Shown here piece after piece: positions 58,442 to 64,000 of a stretch of DNA of 64,000 bases (positions are counted from its first letter, which is position 1; each line of letters begins with the position of its first letter). Under the pieces are notes generated by a model. That model saw only the letters and a program-made list of their open reading frames with translations. It did not search any database and was not told where the DNA came from. A program made the position numbers and the translations under genes. The stretch comes from Cryptomeria japonica (lineage: Eukaryota; Streptophyta; Pinopsida; Cupressales; Cupressaceae). The DNA lies in the NCBI RefSeq assembly GCF_030272615.1, contig NC_081414.1, positions 46,614,501 to 46,678,500 on the forward strand, in the 5' to 3' direction.

Positions 58442-60782
58442 ATAAGATGTATTAAATTGTTCAAATGTATGCAAGTGTTTGATGTGTATTATTATTCTTG
58501 TGTTTTATATTATATGAGGTTGCTTGAAGTTACTAATGTGTAATTGAGATGCACAGGAAGTTATTCATGTGACCATGGAAATATAACGAAGAACCAAACC
58601 TAGACCTATGTATGTTCGTAAAACCAGGGTTTGTCTATTTGGAGAGACAACACCCCGTTCGTGTCGTATTTTATTTGTAATAGTAAATGATGCATGTGTG
58701 CTAAGTGTTATTTAATTGATTTATGTAAATCTGACAAGAGACACGATTTCATGTATAATTTTATAAAAGTATTTTCTTTCCTTCACTTGACACGTGTGGA
58801 TTTATGTTTGAATTTTTAAAATTGTCTCTTGGTGGGAATTGTTAAGTATAGTTTTTTCAATTAATGTAATGAGATTCCATAAATGCCTTGGGTAAAGAAT
58901 CTTTGGGATGGTCAACATAGGTTTGACCCGAAAATAAACTTCAGAAGGGATAAAGAAGGGTTAAATGGACACCTAGGGGTAGTTTAATAAGGTTTCCTAA
59001 AGCCCATAAGGTATACCTAAGGGTTAGGGGTAATTTTAGGCAAGTTTCTACTCCCATGTGACCTTTTAGACACCCTAAAAAGTGACTTTTCTAGGTTGTG
59101 CGAAAATTGAAATTAGAAGACTTGAACTAAGTTGTAAACCTTCCTTTTTGAATGAGAGTTCCCTTTCCCATTTTACTTTACCTTCCTTTTTAGTTTTTAG
59201 AAACTTGTGACAACTCTCACAAAGGGCTTCTTAAGCAAGAATTAGAAAATTAGTGGGTAATCACCCACTCTCCATTTTTGGAGACAAAAGAATTTTGAAA
59301 AGAAAAAAGATAGATTTTGGATTGAGAATTTTGGCTAAGAGTGGAAAGAGAAGAACTGTGGAATTGGGCTGCTCATCCTCAACAAAACTAGTGTACCTTT
59401 GGGTAGTTTAAGGTTGGTTTTATTTTTCTTATAATGTTTTCTTATTGCATGTTGTTTTGAAAGAAATGTTTGTGTAAAAGACTAGTTTTCGTGCATGTAT
59501 TTCTTGGAAATTTATTTGGTGTTTTGTGTTTATACAATGTATGTGTTTTGGGAGTAATCAAGACCTCCTACTCTTGGGAGAGAGGAGGATCTTGTGGGTG
59601 GTAGAAGTGACAGCCCTCAAGTGAGAGGCTCTCATTATGAGAGTGATCACAAGGGATTTTATGTGACCCTTGTTGCATGGCTTGTTTATGCATTGGGGGT
59701 CATAAGGAGGGAAATAAGGCATGAATGCTTTGGGGGGCATAAGGAATATGGGATTGTTATACTTGATGTATTTGGTTTTCCATGAGGTGGCTATATGTTT
59801 TTCCATACTTGCAGTCTCCTCAGGGTACTTGGTCCACTACCACCCTTGGAAAGGACATCACAATGAGTGGTGTAGTGTAGCCTAGGTTGGGGTTGTGTTT
59901 GAGTTGTGTATTTTCTGTCTTTTGTGTTTGTATGTGTGTTACATGTCTAGGGCTTGGTTCTCTAAGCTCGGGGGTGGCTACCAGTTAGCTTAGGCTAGGA
60001 GGTGAGCTCTCCATGGTCATAGCTTTGATTTAATTGGAGGTTGTTAGAAGGAAATAGTAGGACAAGTAGATGTGGCTGAATTTAGTTGTTGCAAAAAAAT
60101 GATGTAAATGTAATTTATGTTCTTTTAAAGTCCTCACTTTATTGAAAGGAGATACCTATTTGTAAAGTGACTATAAAGTCTTGTGACTAAGTTTAAAGTT
60201 ATGTAATAATTATTCATGCAATACTGTAGAAAAGAAATAAGTATCTTTGGTTTAGTTTTCTAAATTTTTGGAAATTAACAATGTTGTGTTTTAGGATATT
60301 TTAATAAGAAAAAGATTTATTTATTCCTTTTATGCATTTAAACTCCAATATTAGGAAATAAATGAATTTGATTTGTATGCATGTAGGAGGCTGAAAATAA
60401 AAGCTTTTAGACCAATCGAGGAAAATGTAAAAATCATTTATTTAACTCTGTGAATTTTATTTTATTTGTGATTGTATTTTTTTTTTTTTTAAATTGCAAA
60501 AAAAAAAAATATATGAGCAAAGATTTTATAGCCATCTATAAGGTTTCATATTTATAAAATAAGTAGTTATATGTAGTTGCTATTAGATTTATTAAAATTT
60601 GTCATTTAAATAGTTGTTGTAGAATTTGCAAAGTCTGTCAATTAATTTATTTCAGAAAAGGAAAATCATATCTATTGTAGTTTTAATTAAATAAAATCTA
60701 GCTTTATTTAGTTGCTGGTAAATTTATTAAATTTAGTCATTTATATAGTTGAAGTTAGGATTTATTAAATACTGGCATAAAT

Positions 60783-63660
60783 TATCGTGACAACAACATA
60801 GGGATCCCTGCAAACCCACTAACCCTGATATATGTAGAGCCTTGTTTCTGAATGAACCAACATGCCCATTCTCTTATGATCACCATTTCTTTTGGGCTTA
60901 TCATGTAACCTGTATCACCTATGAGTTTAATGATAACAGGGAAAAGGAAGGCATTGTTTATTATTTTAAAATGTGCATTTACATTGTTTAAGGGGAGTTG
61001 TGTGTGAGGCCCCAACCCGACTCAGTCTGACATTTCAGTGGTTTTTTATGTTGAGACTATTATGGATGCTTTATTTTTATGCATATTGGATTTAGAACTT
61101 ATATGATTCCATGATTGGGATAACATTGTTATATGTTGATGCTTCATTTATATGTTTTATGATATAAAACACTACATGATTTTTGGATAGGATGAAATTG
61201 CGGTGATAAATGTCATTATTGGATTTGCAGGACTTTACTATGATATGATGTATGTTTATGTGTGGATCAAAATTATGAGGATTAGGATAAATTGATTATG
61301 TGAAATTACTTGGATATAAGATGTATTAAATTGTTCAGATGTATGCAAGTGTTTGATGTGTATTATTATTTTTTGTGTTTTATATTATATGAGGTTACTG
61401 AAGTTACTAATGTGTAATTGAGATGCATAGGAAGTTATTCATGTGACCATGGAAATATTACGGAGAACCAAACCTAGACCTATGTATGTTCGTAAAACCA
61501 GGGTTTGTCTATTTGGAGAGACAACACCTCGTTTGTGTCGTATTTTATTCATAATAGTAAATGATGCATGTGTGCTAAGTGTTATTTAATTGATTTATGT
61601 AAATCTCACAAGAGACATGATTTCATGTATAATTTTTTACAAGTATTTTCTTTCTGTCACTTGACACATGTGTGGATTTATGTTTGAATTTTTAAAATTG
61701 TCTCTTGATGGGAATTGTTTAACTATAGATTTTTCAATTAATGTAATGAGATTCCATAAATGCCTTGGGTAAAGAATCTTTGGGATGGTCAACATAGGTT
61801 TGACCCGAAAATAAACTTCAAAGGGGATAAAGAAGAGTTAAATGGACACCTAGGGGTAGTTTAATAAGGTTTCCTAAAGCCCATAAGGTATACCTAAGGG
61901 TTAGGGGTAATTTTAGGCAAGTTTCTACTCCCATGTGACCTTTTAGGCACCCTAAAAAGTGACTTTTCTAAGTTGTGCGAAAATTGAAATTAGAAGACTT
62001 GAACTAAGTTGTAAACCTTCCTTTTCGAATGAGAGTTCCCTTTCCCATTTTACCTTACCTTCCTTTTTAGTTTTTAGAAACTTGTGAGCACTCTCACAAA
62101 GGGCTTCTTAAGTAAGAATTAGAAAATTAGTGGGTAATCACCCACTCTCCATTTTTGGAGACAAAAGAATTTTGAAAAGAAAAAAGAGATTTTGGATTAA
62201 AAATTTGACTAAGGGTAGAAAGAGAAGAACTGTGGAATTGAGCTGCTCATCCTCAACAAAAATAGCATACCTTTGGACAGTTTAAGGTTGGTTTTATTTT
62301 TCTTATAATATTTTTTTATTGCATGTTGTTTTGAAAGAAATGTTTGTATAAAAGACTAGTTTTCGTGCATGTATTTCTTTGAAATTTATTTGGTGTTTTG
62401 TGTTTATGCAATGTATGTGTTTTGGGAGTAATCAAGACCTCTTACTCTTGGGAGAGAGGAGGATCTTATTGGTGGTAGAAGTGACAGCCCCTCGAGTGAG
62501 AGGCTCTCGTTATGAGAGTGATCACAAGGGATTTTATGTGACCCTTACTGCATGGCTTGTTTATGCATTGGGGGTCATAAGAAGGGAAATAAGACATGAA
62601 TGCCTTGGGGGGCATAAGGAATATGGGTTTGTTATACTTGATGTATTTGGTTTTCCATGAGGTGGCTATATGTTTTTCCATACTTGCAATCTCCTCAGGG
62701 TACTTGGTCCACTACCACCCTTGGAAAGGACATCACAATGAGTGGTGTAGTGTAGCCTGGGTTGGGGTTGTGTTTGAGTTGTGTATTTTCTGTCTTTTGT
62801 GTTTGCATGTGTGTTACCTGTCTAGGGCTTGGTTCTCCAAGCTCGGGGGTGGCTACCAATTAGCTTAGGCTAGGAGGTGAGCTCTCCATGGTCATAGCTT
62901 TGATTTAATTATAGGTTGTTAGAAGGAAATAGAAGGACAAGTAGATGTGACTGGATTTAGTTGTTGTAGAAAAATGATGTAAATGTAATTTATGTTCTTT
63001 GAAAGTCCTCACTTGATTGAAAGGAGAGGCCTATTTGTAAAGTGGGTATAAAGTGTTGTGACTAAGTTTAAAGTTATGTAATAATTATTTATGCAATATT
63101 GCAGAAAAGAAAGAAGTATCTTTGGTTTAGTTTTCTAAATTTCTAGAAATTAACAATGTTGTGTTTTAGGATATTTTTATAAGAAAAAGATTTATTTATT
63201 CTTTTTATGCATTTAAAGTCCAATATTAGGAAAGAAATGAATTTGATTTGTATGCATGTAGGAGGCTAAAAATAAAAGCTTTTAGATCAATCCAGGAAAA
63301 TGTAAAAATCATTTATTTAACTTTGTGAATTTTATTTTATTTGTGATTGTATTTTTTTTTTTTTAAATTGCAAAAAAAATAAATATATGAGCAAAGATTT
63401 TATAGCCATCTATAAGGTTTTTAGATTTATAAAATAAGTGGTTATATGTAGTTGCTGTTAGATTTATTAAAATTTGTCATTTAAATAGTTGCTGTAGAAT
63501 TTGCAAAGTCTGTCAATTAATTTATTTCAGAAAAGGAAAATCATATCTATTGTAGTTTTAATTAAATAAAATCTAGATTTATTTAGTTGCTGGTAAATTT
63601 ATTAAATTTAGTCATTTATATAGTTGAAGTTAGGATTTATTAAATACTAGCATAAATTAT
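60783..63660. repeat. Tandem duplication, second copy (empty-site allele)
   Basis: Colinear with 53905-54442 followed directly by 58447-60782. The junction between copies (cataaattatcgtgac, 60775-60790) has TAT microhomology between the end of the unit (aattatatgcag, 63655-63666) and the sequence before its start (gcagtatcatg, 53901-53911). It contains a truncated start of the LTR-ORF relative on the minus strand (61015-60782). Confidence 0.9.
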
Positions 63661-64000
63661 ATGCAGAAAATAACATCTACAGTAAACAGTTTAATTACTT
63701 TACTTTTGCTGTAAGTGAATCAAATATTTTCATAAGCCATCTAGTTGATTTTTGAATTCAGGAAACTTATACATGCCTGAAAACAAAATACTATGGTCTA
63801 TTCATTATATAATCTCTATTATATAAAATATATTTATATATAAAAAAATAATTATATACATGCAAATTTCATGTATATACTTATATATATATATATATAA
63901 TAAATTTATATAAATACCCACAAAAATAAATATTAATGTACCTATATACATATAAAAATGCATGTATATATATATATATATAAAACTAAAACAAAAAAAA
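63661..64000. repeat. AT-rich tail with TA microsatellites
   Basis: (TA)n runs at about 63880-63899 and 63965-63982 in very AT-rich sequence with many 'atatat' and 'aataaa' words. No gene seen. Confidence 0.7.

Larger units (their letters stand above)
53905..60782. repeat. Tandem duplication, first copy (interrupted by G2)
   Basis: Consists of 53905-54442 plus 58447-60782, split by element G2. The same sequence is uninterrupted at 60783-63660. The unit is about 2.88 kb; the copies are highly similar with scattered transitions and small indels. The left part contains the first codons of the 51330-54137 frame. The rest is non-coding, including 'tcacccactctccatttttggag' and a T13/A12 stretch near 60478-60510. 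Confidence 0.88.

Noticed and set aside
62379-62660. Open frames conserved between the two tandem copies (also 59594-59785)
   Set aside because: Similarity is explained by recent duplication of the whole 2.88-kb unit, not by selection on a protein.

Overview
The window is intergenic DNA from a large, repeat-swollen plant nuclear genome. I see no intact cellular gene, tRNA, rRNA or CRISPR array. Plant origin follows from the Ty1/copia elements with a TGGTATCAGAGC-type (initiator Met tRNA) primer site, a Tat-like Ty3/gypsy element and an L1-like LINE with plant-type zf-RVT tail. The scale and nesting suit a gymnosperm, but that is an inference.

Layout. 1-12030: minus-strand copia elements stacked in each other. 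LTR 'Z' (1-1049) lies in the reverse transcriptase of copia 'A' (1050-4856), which lies in the 3' LTR of copia 'B' (4857 to about 9725). B abuts the gag end and LTR of copia 'C' (9750-12030). 12036-12424 is a plus-strand copia LTR remnant (D), and 12425-13400 an inverted-repeat-bounded element. About 14270-14798 and 34511-35250 are two pieces of one older gypsy element, split by 14799-34510: a 19.7-kb gypsy element ('G1') on the minus strand with direct repeats of 6.6 and 6.1 kb. The PBS sits at the repeat/internal junction, so the repeats behave as LTRs. Each LTR carries a decayed sense-strand reading frame of about 1,200 codons. The 7-kb internal region encodes gag, protease, an extra plant-type RNase H upstream of the RT, RT, a degenerate second RNase H and integrase.

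35261-47515: copia LTR fragment E, an AT-palindrome-rich repeat F (second copy F' near 47 kb), a plus-strand copia gag with four zinc knuckles (K), and two solo copia LTRs of one family with target-site duplications. 47520-50300: a 5'-truncated LINE on the minus strand. 51330-54137: a divergent relative of the G1 LTR reading frame. 53905-63660: a 2.88-kb tandem duplication. Its first copy is interrupted by a complete non-autonomous LTR element ('G2', 54443-58441; LTRs of about 1.7 kb, internal part only 600 bp, TSD ATAAG). The second copy preserves the empty site. The last 340 bp are AT-rich with TA microsatellites.

No element is coding-competent: nearly every frame has stops, frameshifts or lost catalytic residues. 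The most unusual objects are G1 (large reading frame inside both LTRs, displaced RNase H, pol end overlapping the 3' LTR) and G2 (LTRs dominated by an eight-copy minisatellite, with an internal empty-site control).
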